A stretch of DNA of 64,000 nucleotides from Falsirhodobacter sp. alg1 (lineage in GTDB: Bacteria; Pseudomonadota; Alphaproteobacteria; Rhodobacterales; Rhodobacteraceae): the NCBI RefSeq assembly GCF_000739715.2, contig NZ_BBJC02000001.1, positions 202,843 to 266,842 on the forward strand, given 5' to 3'. Below the pieces are notes generated by a model. It was not told where the DNA came from, searched no databases, and saw nothing but the letters and a program-made list of their open reading frames with translations. Numbering within the stretch: the stretch's first letter is position 1; the number at the start of each line of letters is the position of its first letter. The translations under genes were made by a program, and so were the position numbers. Shown one piece after another: positions 28,888 through 38,688 of this stretch.

Positions 28888-31311
28888 TCATCCCTGCAGG
28901 GCGGCCTGCAGGCGGGCCGCCATATCGTCATCCGCCGCAAAGGGCACGACATGCCCATTGGGCGCAGCGGCAACCGCTTCGGCCTGTGCGCCCAAGGCGA
29001 AGCAATAGACCGGCAGGCCGGTTACCAAAGCCTCATGCGTGGCAAAGGAGAATGTCTCGGGCCAGATGGAGGGTATCAGCCAGCGGCCAATACCGTATCG
29101 CTCTACCAAAGCGGGAATTTCCTCATGCCGATAGGTGCCGTGAACCGTCACGGACGGCGGCAGGACGAATGCCGGGTCCACATGCCCCAATACCACGATC
29201 CGCTGCTGGGGCATGCGCTTTGCCAGATCTACCAGTACCGCTGCCCCTTTTTGCGCGCCGGTGTTGCCCAGTACCGCAATGGTTTGCCCGGCCGGGGGGC
29301 AGGGGCGGGGGACCGAAAGCAGGGCATGCGGTTTCACCGTCAGGTCTGCATCGGGCCAGACCGCGGCCACCAAGGCGCGGCTGTCCTCGGAAAAGACGGT
29401 GATACGGGTCGCCCGGTCGATCAACACCTTCCACGCGGCCTGCCATTCCGACAGGGGAATGAGGGTGCCATCAGCGCGTTTCGCCTGATGGGCGCGATCG
29501 GTGCTGGTTTCCCCATCCGGGGCCCCGCGATAACGCCCGTCCGCATCCAGCAGCGTGTATGAGGGCGAAAGCGGATAGAAATCGTGAAACAGGACCTCCA
29601 CTTCATCTGTCGGAGAGGGGGCGAGGGTACAGAGCAACGCGGGCAGGGCCAGAGGGTCCGTATCCCCCACACCGCAGCCGTATACTACGCGGCGGCGGTC
29701 CAGCGGTGCCAGCAGCCTGTGGATCAGGGCGATATCATCTGTCATCCCCTCTACCAGCCCCGAGGCGGTCCGCACCTCGATGCGCCAGCGAAGGGCACCA
29801 CCGACCCGCAGGATGACTGCGCCGCCGGTTTCGGCAATCTCGGCCTCTATCCGGCGCTGCAGATACATCTCGGAGCCGCCCCCCAGGGTATGGGCCAGAT
29901 GGACAGGCACCGGCGCGCCTGCGGCACGTGCGGCAACAAAGCCGATGGCCAGCGCCAGCCGTGTGGTCAGCATCGGGTCATTCTGGATAAAGCGTTGCAC
30001 TTCCAGATCATAACCCGGATAGCGGTCGGCCACGATGGCGTTGTTGGCCAGTACCAATGCGCGCTTGGCATCCGAGCCGAAGCTTTCGCCGCCGCGATGT
30101 TCGACGAACAGGTCGGCAATGCCCACATGCCGCCCGCCTGCCGCGCGGGCTTTCTGGCACCAATCGACCTCTTCACCGTAGCCGCGCCCGAAGACGGTAT
30201 CGAAATCCGGAATCCGTTCCAGCATGGCCGGTGCGATGGCCATGCAAAAGCCGACACCTGTCGGGGCCTCGACAGGCTCGGTTGCGCCAAGTGCCCGGGC
30301 GATCCGGTCGATCCGGTCGCCCTCGCCCGCGCGCAGGGGGGTGCGGACACATAGCGCGGGGGTGGAAAAGATTTCGGCATCATTCGACATTGGCGTAACC
30401 GATGCGATCCCTGCATCCCCCAGCGGCCGCAGCAGACGGGAGGCCCAACCCTGTGGCACGAAGGCGTCGGAATTCAGCAGCACCACCGGATCCCCGAAGC
30501 CCCGCGCGATGGCAAACGCGCGATTCACGCTGCCGATAAAGCCGAGATTGGTTTCGTTTTCGATCAGGCTCACAGCCTCGCGCCCCTTGGCCCAGTCCTG
30601 CAGGAAGGGGCGTACAGCGGCATCGGTCGAGCAATCCTCGATCACGATCAGCCGCCACGGCAGATCCGTATTGCGGACCACGCGGTCCAGCACCTCGGGG
30701 AGCAGATCGAACGCATTGTAGACGGGCAGGATGATGGTCACGCGCGCATCTTCTGCCGGTGCGGGGTGGGGCGGGCACTCCAACGCTTCGGCCTGCAGGG
30801 GCAGGACCGGGGGGTGCGTGTCCAGACCAAGTGCGGTTTTCACCCGCGCCCGCGCTGCTGCGTCGCGGGCAAAGCGCCACCGCAGGATATCGGGGGTGGC
30901 AAGTGCCATCCGCAGGGTAAAGCCGGGCATCATGCGGGCCTGCGCATGACGGCGGCGCAGAACGCCCGGTTCCGGCAAGTCGATAACCGTATCGGGTTGA
31001 CCTGCAAATGCCAGACGAAGTGATCCGGCCAGACGGTAGGCCGGAACCTGCAGGTGGAACCTGGGCCGGGTGCTGTCGGCCCCCGCTGCAGGCCGCATGG
31101 CGGCCCGTGCGCCTTCGGGCGATGACAGGGTTACCGCGCGGGCCGTGCTCCATCCGGATACGTGCAACTGACCGGCACGAAAGGCCAGATGCTCGACCTC
31201 GCCCAGGGCGGTACCCGACGCATCCTGCAGCGCAAAGCCGGGTTGCGAGATATCCAGATGACGCAGCGCGTATCGGCCAAAAACACGGCGAAATACGCCC
31301 AGATATCTCAC
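28888..31311 (-). CDS. Bifunctional glycosyltransferase (GT2 plus GT-B domains)
   Basis: 807-residue protein with an N-terminal accessory segment (VSGWSTARAVTL, about residue 52), then a GT2 domain (about 190-420: VTIILPVYNAFDLL, VVLLNSDAFVP, GYGEEVDWCQKARAAG) and a C-terminal GT-B type domain (about 480-807: VHLAHTLGGGSEMYL, GNTGAQKGAAVL, PSIWPETFSFATHEAL with the donor-binding Glu). It starts with GTG at 31311: AGGTGA is seven bases upstream and a stop in the same frame lies further up. It is tail-to-tail with the previous gene without a gap. Confidence 0.82.
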   Translation of the reverse strand: MRYLGVFRRVFGRYALRHLDISQPGFALQDASGTALGEVEHLAFRAGQLHVSGWSTARAVTLSSPEGARAAMRPAAGADSTRPRFHLQVPAYRLAGSLRLAFAGQPDTVIDLPEPGVLRRRHAQARMMPGFTLRMALATPDILRWRFARDAAARARVKTALGLDTHPPVLPLQAEALECPPHPAPAEDARVTIILPVYNAFDLLPEVLDRVVRNTDLPWRLIVIEDCSTDAAVRPFLQDWAKGREAVSLIENETNLGFIGSVNRAFAIARGFGDPVVLLNSDAFVPQGWASRLLRPLGDAGIASVTPMSNDAEIFSTPALCVRTPLRAGEGDRIDRIARALGATEPVEAPTGVGFCMAIAPAMLERIPDFDTVFGRGYGEEVDWCQKARAAGGRHVGIADLFVEHRGGESFGSDAKRALVLANNAIVADRYPGYDLEVQRFIQNDPMLTTRLALAIGFVAARAAGAPVPVHLAHTLGGGSEMYLQRRIEAEIAETGGAVILRVGGALRWRIEVRTASGLVEGMTDDIALIHRLLAPLDRRRVVYGCGVGDTDPLALPALLCTLAPSPTDEVEVLFHDFYPLSPSYTLLDADGRYRGAPDGETSTDRAHQAKRADGTLIPLSEWQAAWKVLIDRATRITVFSEDSRALVAAVWPDADLTVKPHALLSVPRPCPPAGQTIAVLGNTGAQKGAAVLVDLAKRMPQQRIVVLGHVDPAFVLPPSVTVHGTYRHEEIPALVERYGIGRWLIPSIWPETFSFATHEALVTGLPVYCFALGAQAEAVAAAPNGHVVPFAADDDMAARLQAALQG

Positions 31312-31459
31312 GTCGTCACCTCATCATCACCCTTTGCCGATGTAATGCCCGCAAGGGGCGAAGTCCATCCGGCGGAAGCCGCCGAGGGGGATTGGCGCAG
31401 GGTTGCAAATACCCCTCTCGTCAGCCAGATACGGCAGACGTAATCGCGAGGGCAGGCGG

Positions 31460-32635
31460 ATGGAAAAACGGAAAATTGCAGTTGCCGGTATCGGATATGT
31501 CGGCCTTTCGAACGCCGTTCTTCTGGCGCAGCACAACCACGTTGTGGCAGTGGATCTGGATGCAAAGCGCGTGGCGATGGTGCAGCGCCGCGAATGCCCG
31601 ATCGTGGATGCCGATCTGGAATCCTATCTGGCGACACGTGATCTGGATCTGACAGCAACAACGGATGCCGCCGCGGCCTTCAAGGGGGCCGAATTCGTCA
31701 TTGTCGCAACGCCTACCAACTACGATCCGGTCACCAACTTCTTTGACTGCAGTTCGGTCGAAACGGTTGTGCGTGCCGTGATTGCAGCCGAACCGAATGC
31801 GACGATCGTCATCAAATCGACGATCCCTGTCGGCTACACCCAAGAGCTTTCGGCACTACTGGGCACGAAACAGGTCATCTTCAGCCCAGAATTCCTGCGT
31901 GAAGGTCGTGCGCTGCACGACAACCTGCACCCCTCGCGGATCATCGTGGGCGAACAATCGGAGCGGGCAAGGATTTTTGCCAACCTGCTGCTGGAAGGTG
32001 CGGTCGAAAAGGATGTGCAGATCCTGTTTACCGACCCGTCGGAAGCCGAGGCCATCAAGCTGTTTGCCAACACCTATCTTGCGATGCGCGTAGCGTTTTT
32101 CAACGAGCTGGACAGTTACGCCATGAGCCGTGATCTGAAGACGCGCCAGATCATCGACGGCATCAGCCTCGACCCCCGGATTGGCGGGCATTACAATAAC
32201 CCGTCCTTCGGATATGGCGGATATTGCCTGCCCAAGGACTCCAAGCAGCTTCTGGCCAATTATTCCGAAGTGCCGCAAAACCTGATCCGCGCGATCGTGG
32301 ACGCAAACCGCACCCGTAAGGATTACATCGCGGACACCATTCTGGCCCGGGCGCCTGCCCGCGTCGGGATCTACCGTCTGGTGATGAAGGCCGGATCGGA
32401 TAATTTCCGTCAAAGCTCGGTTCAGGGCATCATGAAGCGGATCAAGGCCAAGGGCGTGGAGATCGTGGTCTATGAACCCGCGCTGGAAGAGGACGAATTC
32501 TTCGGTTCGGCAGTGGAGCGGGATCTGGAGCGGTTCAAGTCCGAGTGCGACGTGATCGTGGCCAATCGTGCCGCGCCGGAGCTGGGCGATGTGGCCGAAA
32601 AGGTATTTACCCGCGATCTGTTCGGCGCGGACTGA
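31460..32635 (+). CDS. ugd: UDP-glucose 6-dehydrogenase
   Basis: Oxidises UDP-glucose to UDP-glucuronate with two NAD, supplying uronic acid for surface polysaccharide. The 391-residue protein (E. coli Ugd 388) has the NAD loop [14 protein letters not shown] (about 10-20), [16 protein letters not shown] and the catalytic motif [11 protein letters not shown] (active-site Cys). Start 31460 gives the standard N-terminus ([15 protein letters not shown]); an upstream in-frame start at 31403 is not needed. It lies between two minus-strand genes of the glycan locus. Confidence 0.95.
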   Translation: MEKRKIAVAGIGYVGLSNAVLLAQHNHVVAVDLDAKRVAMVQRRECPIVDADLESYLATRDLDLTATTDAAAAFKGAEFVIVATPTNYDPVTNFFDCSSVETVVRAVIAAEPNATIVIKSTIPVGYTQELSALLGTKQVIFSPEFLREGRALHDNLHPSRIIVGEQSERARIFANLLLEGAVEKDVQILFTDPSEAEAIKLFANTYLAMRVAFFNELDSYAMSRDLKTRQIIDGISLDPRIGGHYNNPSFGYGGYCLPKDSKQLLANYSEVPQNLIRAIVDANRTRKDYIADTILARAPARVGIYRLVMKAGSDNFRQSSVQGIMKRIKAKGVEIVVYEPALEEDEFFGSAVERDLERFKSECDVIVANRAAPELGDVAEKVFTRDLFGAD

Positions 32636-32651
32636 TTGCCGGAATGAATCA

Positions 32652-32688
32652 GGAATGGCCGGACGCGCAGACTGCACCCGGCCGTTCC
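32652..32688. terminator. Hairpin between convergent ugd and RTX genes
   Basis: 11-bp stem GGAATGGCCGG/CCGGCCGTTCC (one G-T pair) with a 15-base loop in the 60-base gap between the two stops. No strong U-run, so it is a likely bidirectional terminator or a message-end stabiliser. Confidence 0.5.
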
Positions 32689-32695
32689 GCATGTT

Positions 32696-35600
32696 TCAGA
32701 GAAACACCATATCGTCCACCAGCTGCACCGGATCATGCAGCCCGTCGATTATGATGGAGTGTTTCTTGCCGAAGCTGAGCACAAGGTGCCCATCCTCTAC
32801 CTGCGCCTCATTGATGATGGCCTTCAGGCTTCGCCCTCCGGCAACGCTGCGCGCGATATAGAGCGTGTCGATACCATCCTGAAAATCTGTGATCCGGTCG
32901 TGGCCGGAATTGAAGATAAAGCGGTCCGCCCCCGCGCCGCCGGTCAGCGTATCATTGCCGGCACCACCTTGTAGTTTGTCTGCTCCGTCTGCACCGAATA
33001 GTTTGTCATTTCCGGTGCCGCCAATGATCGTATTGGCATTCTGGTTGCCGCGCAGCGTATCGTTGAACTTGCTTCCCGTCAGATTTTCAATCGAGGAATA
33101 AGTATCACCGGCTGCAAATCCGGTATTCTTTTTACTGGTCTGGAGATCTGCCGTAAGTCCGTGTGATGCATCGCTGTAATCAGCGGTATCGGAGCCCAGC
33201 CCGCCGTTGAGGACATCACGGCCCGCCCCCCCCGAGAGCGTATCGTTCCCTAGGCCGCCGAACAGGACGTCATTACCGTTCTGGCCTTTCAACCAGTCTT
33301 TGCCGATGCCGCCGTACAAGGTATCATTGCCGGCCCGACCCTCTATGGTGTCGTTTCCCGTCCCGCCATCAATCCGGTTGCTGCCTGCAGTCCCCAGTAT
33401 GAAATCGGTGAATTTTGAGCCGATCAGATCTTCGACTGAGATCAGCTTGTCCCCCTTGGCCAAACCGCTTGACGTTGCCGTATTCAGCATGTCGATGCGC
33501 ATGCCGGATCCCGAATGGCTGTAGTCGATGGTATCACGGCCTTTGCCGCCATTCATAAGGTCTGCCCCGCTGCCCCCCATGAACCAGTCGTTTCCGTTGC
33601 CGCCCAGCATCGTATCGTTGCCCTGCCGCCCTTCAAGCGTATCGTTTCCATTTCCGCCATTCAGCATGTTGGCTTCTTTGTTGCCAAAGATCATGTCCCC
33701 TTTCTTGGAGCCGACAACATTTTCTATGCTGATGTAAACGTCTCCGGCGGCGATGCCGGTATTGGTCCCGGGGCGGGCAAGATCAATCACCAGCCCAATG
33801 GGGGAATCGACGTAATTGACCATGTCCTTGCCATCACCGCCCACCAGAAAGTCTGCTCCGGCCCCGCCGATCAAGGTATCGTTGCCGGCGCCGCCGTCCA
33901 GCGTATCATCACCGCCAAAGCCGCGTAAAAGGTCGTTTCCACCCTGCCCATATATCTGATTGGCAATATCATTGCCGAACACCACATCGCGTTCTTCGCT
34001 GGCCATGATATCCTCGATCGAGATGAACAGATCTCCCTTTGCATCCCCCGTGTTGCGGCTTGGGGTTCGCATGTCGATGATAAGACCAGAGCTTGAATCG
34101 CGGTAATCCACCACATCCCTGCCGTCGCCACCGTCCAGCACATCCGCGCCCGCTCCGCCGATAAGGCGGTCATCGCCATCTTCGCCCATCAGGGTGTCGT
34201 CGCCGTCATCCCCCACAAGAAAGTCATTCCCCGCGCCGCCCAGAATGATGTTGCTGCCGGTATTGCCTTGAATGCGGTCGGCGTAATCCGTGCCACGTAT
34301 ATTCTCGATGGAGATATAGACATCGCCCGCAGCCTCTCCCGTATTGGATTGGGGATTTCGCAGGTTGACCTCTACGCCGGTTTTCGCCCGTTCGTAGCTG
34401 GCCCAGTCATCACCGTTGCCGCCGTCCAGCGTATCGGCACCCAGCCCGCCATCCAGTGTATCGCTGCCGGTATAGCCCCGCAGATAATCATTTGCCTGCC
34501 CGGCCTGAATCAGATCCCGACCGCTTGTGCCATTTGTCGATTGAAGGGGGATGTGGGACATCGGATCGGACAGGTCCAGATTGCGGATCTGGGTTGCGGT
34601 CAGGGGTTTGCCGTCGGCCGTGCGGATTTCCAGTTCCTCGTCGCCGAACCGTAAGATTGCACCGTTCGTGGTGGTTTTGATCTCCAGCTGCAGCGCGCTG
34701 CGGAACATCGGCCATCGCGAAAGATCCAGTCGATCCGACGCCTTGTCGAAATCGAGGATCACGTCACGCTCGCCGTCCTTGCTCATGATGAACACATCGG
34801 CCCCTGCGCCGCCGCGCAGCACATCACTGCCGGCCCCGTCGATCAGGATGTCGTTGCCAGCCATTCCCGACAGGCTGTCGTTGCCGGCCCCGCCATACAG
34901 CAGGTCGGCGCCGGTGCCGCCTGTCAGCGTATCTGCGCGGTCGTTGCCGGTCAGGGTGCGGCCGTCGGGCAGGGCATAGCGTAGTTCGGCAATTCCGTTT
35001 TCCTGTCCGCTTGCTGCAAAGATGCGAAGGCCACTGCCGCTGGATGTGGCCGCCAGTGCCGTGATGCCCGCCAGCGTTCGGCCTGTCGTATCCTCTATCG
35101 TGGCCAGATGCAGCAGTGTGCCATCGGGCAGAAGCGTCATGAGGCTGACGCCGTCATCCGCGCCCCCCGCCATGACATAGACCCGCCCGCCGACCGTGAC
35201 CGTGGTCATTGCCGTCAGGGCGGAAAAGCGTGTCTCCAGGCCGTCGATCACATGGTCAGTGGCACGCAAGGCCCCGCCGCCGCTCAGTGACAGAACAGAG
35301 ATGGATGAGGAGCCGGTAGAGCCGACCAGAACATAGCTGGCCCCGCCGATGGATGTCGCGCGGACGATCGACGGATCGCCCAGCCCCAGCCCCTCGTCGC
35401 CCCCGACACTGCCTTTTTCAGTCAATGTTCCGCGACTGCTGATGGCCCATGCCGTGACGCGGTCTTCGGCAAGGCTGGTTGTTATCAGGAAATTGGTAGA
35501 GCCGGAGCGGGCCATCGTCATGCCGCCGATATCCGATGCCCCTGTCGCCGGTGCATCAAAATCCGTGACCCTTTGGACAGTGGTGCCCAACCTGCTGTCT

Positions 35601-36046
35601 GACAGGGTCTGTATGTTGATCGCAGCGGAATTCTTATGGGCCGTATAGGCGAATACCGTTCCACCGACGGTCAGGCTTGTCATGGCGGTCACGCCGGTGG
35701 CCGCAGAAAAATCCGTGCCGATCCGGGTATAGCCCCCTATGCCGCCGTCCCCCTCCAGCGCAAAGGATTCGATGGCCCCCCCGGCCAGCCCGCTGATATA
35801 GATCCGGTTACCCACGATTTCGGCCGAAGGGGTGGCACCGGCCGCCGCGTCGAAGCGGTGCAGGGCGTAATCCTTTGTCTGTAGCCCCGTGCCGGTCAGG
35901 GTCATGGCCGTCAGGCCGCCGCCCCCGCGGGTTGTGGCATAAAGCGTACTGGTGCCCCCGCTGGTCCGGATATCCAGGTCGGTAATGCCGGTCAGGATCG
36001 CGCCTTTGCCCCCTGTAAATGTCGTTTGATAGATCAGACCGGACAT
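32696..36046 (-). CDS. RTX (hemolysin-type calcium-binding) surface protein with N-terminal propeller-like domain
   Basis: 1116-residue acidic protein without a signal peptide, as expected for type I secretion. The N-terminal 360 residues are a run of short repeats with the look of a beta-propeller. From about 365 there are nonapeptide repeats ([15 protein letters not shown]). Next comes a serralysin-like segment ([15 protein letters not shown]) and five long modules of about 98 residues each (about 545-990) built as YxxA..GVxVNLRNP..NTGxAxGD.YxSIEN plus GGxGNDxLxG repeats. The last 80 residues ([19 protein letters not shown]) are the probable T1SS signal. No T1SS ABC/MFP genes lie nearby. 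Calcium binding and surface location are inferred. Confidence 0.87.
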   Translation of the reverse strand: MSGLIYQTTFTGGKGAILTGITDLDIRTSGGTSTLYATTRGGGGLTAMTLTGTGLQTKDYALHRFDAAAGATPSAEIVGNRIYISGLAGGAIESFALEGDGGIGGYTRIGTDFSAATGVTAMTSLTVGGTVFAYTAHKNSAAINIQTLSDSRLGTTVQRVTDFDAPATGASDIGGMTMARSGSTNFLITTSLAEDRVTAWAISSRGTLTEKGSVGGDEGLGLGDPSIVRATSIGGASYVLVGSTGSSSISVLSLSGGGALRATDHVIDGLETRFSALTAMTTVTVGGRVYVMAGGADDGVSLMTLLPDGTLLHLATIEDTTGRTLAGITALAATSSGSGLRIFAASGQENGIAELRYALPDGRTLTGNDRADTLTGGTGADLLYGGAGNDSLSGMAGNDILIDGAGSDVLRGGAGADVFIMSKDGERDVILDFDKASDRLDLSRWPMFRSALQLEIKTTTNGAILRFGDEELEIRTADGKPLTATQIRNLDLSDPMSHIPLQSTNGTSGRDLIQAGQANDYLRGYTGSDTLDGGLGADTLDGGNGDDWASYERAKTGVEVNLRNPQSNTGEAAGDVYISIENIRGTDYADRIQGNTGSNIILGGAGNDFLVGDDGDDTLMGEDGDDRLIGGAGADVLDGGDGRDVVDYRDSSSGLIIDMRTPSRNTGDAKGDLFISIEDIMASEERDVVFGNDIANQIYGQGGNDLLRGFGGDDTLDGGAGNDTLIGGAGADFLVGGDGKDMVNYVDSPIGLVIDLARPGTNTGIAAGDVYISIENVVGSKKGDMIFGNKEANMLNGGNGNDTLEGRQGNDTMLGGNGNDWFMGGSGADLMNGGKGRDTIDYSHSGSGMRIDMLNTATSSGLAKGDKLISVEDLIGSKFTDFILGTAGSNRIDGGTGNDTIEGRAGNDTLYGGIGKDWLKGQNGNDVLFGGLGNDTLSGGAGRDVLNGGLGSDTADYSDASHGLTADLQTSKKNTGFAAGDTYSSIENLTGSKFNDTLRGNQNANTIIGGTGNDKLFGADGADKLQGGAGNDTLTGGAGADRFIFNSGHDRITDFQDGIDTLYIARSVAGGRSLKAIINEAQVEDGHLVLSFGKKHSIIIDGLHDPVQLVDDMVFL
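33078..34412 (-). repeat. Five-fold tandem module region inside the RTX gene
   Basis: Five modules spaced 290-350 bases, each with a signature such as [66 protein letters not shown] and [16 protein letters not shown]. They are separated by calcium-binding GGxGxDxLx repeats. The nucleotide copies have diverged, so the duplications are old or diversified. Confidence 0.8.
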
Positions 36047-36090
36047 GTCGCACCCTTCCGCACAGGAAGCCGGAATGTGTCATGCCGAAT

Positions 36091-36123
36091 CTTAACGGGC
36101 GCTTCGCCGTCGCGCCCGTTAAG
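36091..36123. repeat. Inverted repeat between the RTX and DUF2793 genes
   Basis: Perfect 11-bp arms CTTAACGGGCG/CGCCCGTTAAG around an 11-base centre, in the 141-base gap. No T-run follows on either strand. It may end the DUF2793 message on the minus strand or be an operator of the RTX promoter. Confidence 0.55.
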
Positions 36124-36187
36124 AAGGGAAATTATGCAGAATTCATCTTAAATATTAGACAAAGAAATCTGCGTGGAACATGGCGGA

Positions 36188-37669
36188 TCAGAACCACCGC
36201 CCTATGGCCTGCATCACCACTTTTTCCGAATCCGCGCTTGCATTGGCAGAGGTGCCGCTGCTGACCAACCGCAGGAAAAACGCGGATCCCGCGCATCCCT
36301 GAACAGAGATATTCGCCGTCAACAGCTGGTTATGCGGCGCAGAGGAAACATGGGATACCGATGCCGAAACCACCCCCGATACAAAGGGCATTGCGGTGGC
36401 AAAGCTCTGTACCGCCGTGGTTGCCACATTGACGGAGCAGATGCGTGTGCAGATCTGGGTCCCATCCGCAAACCGGACATAATCGCCATTGGCGTTGCTG
36501 CCGCGCTCCATCGCGCTGCCGGTCGGCACACCGGAGGATTGCGCCACGGTTCCCAGCAGGTTGCGCGATCCATATAGGGTGCTCCACCCGGCCCAGGTGC
36601 CCGTGGCGCCGCGGTGGCGCAGGGCAAGGGCAGGCGCATCGGCATCCGCGCCGTCCCGCAGGCCGATCTGGGCCGCCGATCCACTGGCCGAATGGCTCAG
36701 ATGCACCAGATGCCAATCGGCGCTGTCGGGCCGTGTGCCGCTGGTGGCATGGGCAAAACCTGTGGTGGCGGTGGCATCGGCGCTCCGGCTCTCGGTCTGT
36801 CCGCCCAGCCCGAAATCACCCACACGGGTCACGCGCCCGGCGGTTGCATCACTGGTGGATTGTGTCACCGCGGTACCCGTCAGCGGCAGATCCAGCTTCA
36901 ATGTCGTTTTGGACAGAGAGGCGCGCTGCGTCCCCCCTGTCACGAATCCGATCTGGTCCGTACCGGCCCGTAGCAGGCCCGTGTCGTCATCCGCCGAAAA
37001 CCGCAGCCCCGGTTTGGCTGTGCTTCCATCGGGAAATGCGGCACCGCCCGGAAAGGTGACAGCCCCCGTATCCGAATCCACTGTCAGCGCCTGATAGAAG
37101 GTATTGCCGTTTGCACTGACCTTGACCGAAAAACGGTCATCCCCTGCCAACCCCATTTCGGCCCGGCCCGAGTAATTGGATTGAAACAGCAGGCTGGCCG
37201 TATTGGCGGTTCCGGCCTTGTTCACCTTTATCTGATGGCCTGCGCCCTCGTGGGTGAAAATGGATGCCGGTGCGGACACGGCCAACCTATTGACCGCATC
37301 GGCCGAGGTGTTGATTCCAAGCGTGCGGGCTTGCGGGTCGCGCCACGCGGACCCGTCATGGATGACGGTCTGCTGCTCTTCCAGCACCGAAGCCTGCCAT
37401 CCGGCCTTCGGCACCACAAAGCTCCATCCCGTGCCGTCGTAGAAGGCCACCTTGCCATCCTGTCCGGCCCATATGCCCGATGCCTTTGCCGCCACGATAT
37501 GCCTGTCGCCGGTATCCGGTGCCTCGGGCGCGGTCGTGCGGGTCCGGTCCTTGACCGACAGTTGCACGATCACATCCAGAAGGCGCAGGGCTTCGTTATG
37601 GGTCACATGCTTCTGCGCCTGTGCGGCCTGAATATAAGGCAGATCCAGAATAAGCGAGGTGTCGGACAT
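36188..37669 (-). CDS. DUF2793 domain protein, tail-fibre/head-spike-like
   Basis: 493-residue protein with the DUF2793 N-terminus (TSLILDLPYIQAAQAQKHVTHNEALRLLD, about residues 3-32; partly quoted as YIQAAQAQKHVTHNEALR) and WAGQDGKVAFYDGTGW. The middle is a Gly/Ala/Thr-rich, beta-fibre-like stretch (about 120-330), and the C-terminus (about 330-493) is small-residue rich. DUF2793 proteins are known in Rhodobacterales phages and gene transfer agents, where related head spikes bind capsule. There are no phage genes around it here; it stands between the RTX gene and a glycosyltransferase. Function unknown. Confidence 0.75.
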   Translation of the reverse strand: MSDTSLILDLPYIQAAQAQKHVTHNEALRLLDVIVQLSVKDRTRTTAPEAPDTGDRHIVAAKASGIWAGQDGKVAFYDGTGWSFVVPKAGWQASVLEEQQTVIHDGSAWRDPQARTLGINTSADAVNRLAVSAPASIFTHEGAGHQIKVNKAGTANTASLLFQSNYSGRAEMGLAGDDRFSVKVSANGNTFYQALTVDSDTGAVTFPGGAAFPDGSTAKPGLRFSADDDTGLLRAGTDQIGFVTGGTQRASLSKTTLKLDLPLTGTAVTQSTSDATAGRVTRVGDFGLGGQTESRSADATATTGFAHATSGTRPDSADWHLVHLSHSASGSAAQIGLRDGADADAPALALRHRGATGTWAGWSTLYGSRNLLGTVAQSSGVPTGSAMERGSNANGDYVRFADGTQICTRICSVNVATTAVQSFATAMPFVSGVVSASVSHVSSAPHNQLLTANISVQGCAGSAFFLRLVSSGTSANASADSEKVVMQAIGRWF

Positions 37670-37767
37670 CGGGGCAATCCTTGTTGGGCATTTTCCCGAC
37701 GCTTATGCCTCAAAGGTTGATCAGCCCCCTCCGGTCCGTGCGCCGTGCGGGCCTTGCGCGCAACGCC

Positions 37768-38688
37768 CTAAATCCGCCCTAATCCTGCAACTGCATACAG
37801 CGCGATTGTTCCTGTCAGCGATTCGCGGTGGATGCCGCTTTTCTTCATCCGCAGAATCCGCGCTGGCCCCGCACGCCCCAGATCACGGCCGAAGGCTGCC
37901 AGCAGCGCACGGTTTTCCGGGGTCAACAGATCCTTGGCCTCTGTCAGTGCTGCGGTGTTCTGCGCCAGCCACTTCCCGTAATCTCCGTCAAAGGCCTTGT
38001 GCAGACGGCTCAGCATCGCCCGCGCGCCGCGCGGATCGCCCAATGTGTTCCGACCATGCTGACGGTAATACAGTCCCGGCTCCGCATCGATATGCACGCG
38101 CTGTCCGGCGCCGGTGATGATCTGGTAGATCCACCAGTCATGAAAGGGGATATCGCCCTGCGGCATTGCCCGGCGCAGCAGCTGGCAGGCCGCGACGGAC
38201 AGGACCATCGTATTGCCGGCAATGACATTCTGGGCCAGCGCCCGCGCGAAGCCCGTAGCAGGGGGGGCAGGACGGGACAGGCGCCCGTTCTCCAGATGTT
38301 CATCGCAGACCATCGTCGCACTGCCATAGAGCATGGGGAAGCCGGGCGCTGACAGGGCGCGGGCAAGACGGTCCGGCATCCAGACATCATCCTGATCGCT
38401 CAGTGCCACTGGGGCGGGGGGCAGGTCGGGTGCTGCGATCATCGACAGGAAATTGCGGGCCACACCGCGTTTCGGGCCCGTGACGATGCGGATGTCCCGA
38501 TCCGCATGTTCGTCGGCAAATGCCGCCAGGATATCCATCGTCCCGTCCGAGGAGCCATCATCGCTGACCCGCAATGCCCAATCGACGCCGCGTTGCGCTG
38601 CGATAGAGTCGAGCTGGGGCCGCAGATGCCGGGCCCCGTCAAAGGTTGCCAGCAGCACCGTGACAGGGGGCAGTCCGTTACCGCGCAA
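37768..38688 (-). CDS. GT2-family glycosyltransferase
   Basis: Protein of about 306 residues with a GT-A fold: VTVLLATFDGARHLRPQL at the start, SDDGSSDGTMDIL, and LSDQDDVWMPDRL (metal-binding DxD). It resembles rhamnosyl-transferase-type GT2 enzymes. There is no ATG at the natural start; a TTG at 38688, overlapping the end of the permease gene by 11 bases, is the best choice, with GTG 38658 as an alternative. The listed upstream starts would lengthen the overlap with the permease and give non-family sequence. It is probably translated by coupling. Confidence 0.72.
   Translation of the reverse strand: MRGNGLPPVTVLLATFDGARHLRPQLDSIAAQRGVDWALRVSDDGSSDGTMDILAAFADEHADRDIRIVTGPKRGVARNFLSMIAAPDLPPAPVALSDQDDVWMPDRLARALSAPGFPMLYGSATMVCDEHLENGRLSRPAPPATGFARALAQNVIAGNTMVLSVAACQLLRRAMPQGDIPFHDWWIYQIITGAGQRVHIDAEPGLYYRQHGRNTLGDPRGARAMLSRLHKAFDGDYGKWLAQNTAALTEAKDLLTPENRALLAAFGRDLGRAGPARILRMKKSGIHRESLTGTIALYAVAGLGRI

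Noticed and set aside
32948-34960. Possible CRISPR-like periodic repeats
   Set aside because: The repetition comes from calcium-binding nonapeptide codons inside the RTX gene; spacing and repeat sequence vary and there are no cas genes.
32696-36046. RTX toxin (hemolysin)
   Set aside because: No hydrophobic pore-forming segment or acyltransferase gene is seen; only the calcium-repeat architecture is shared.
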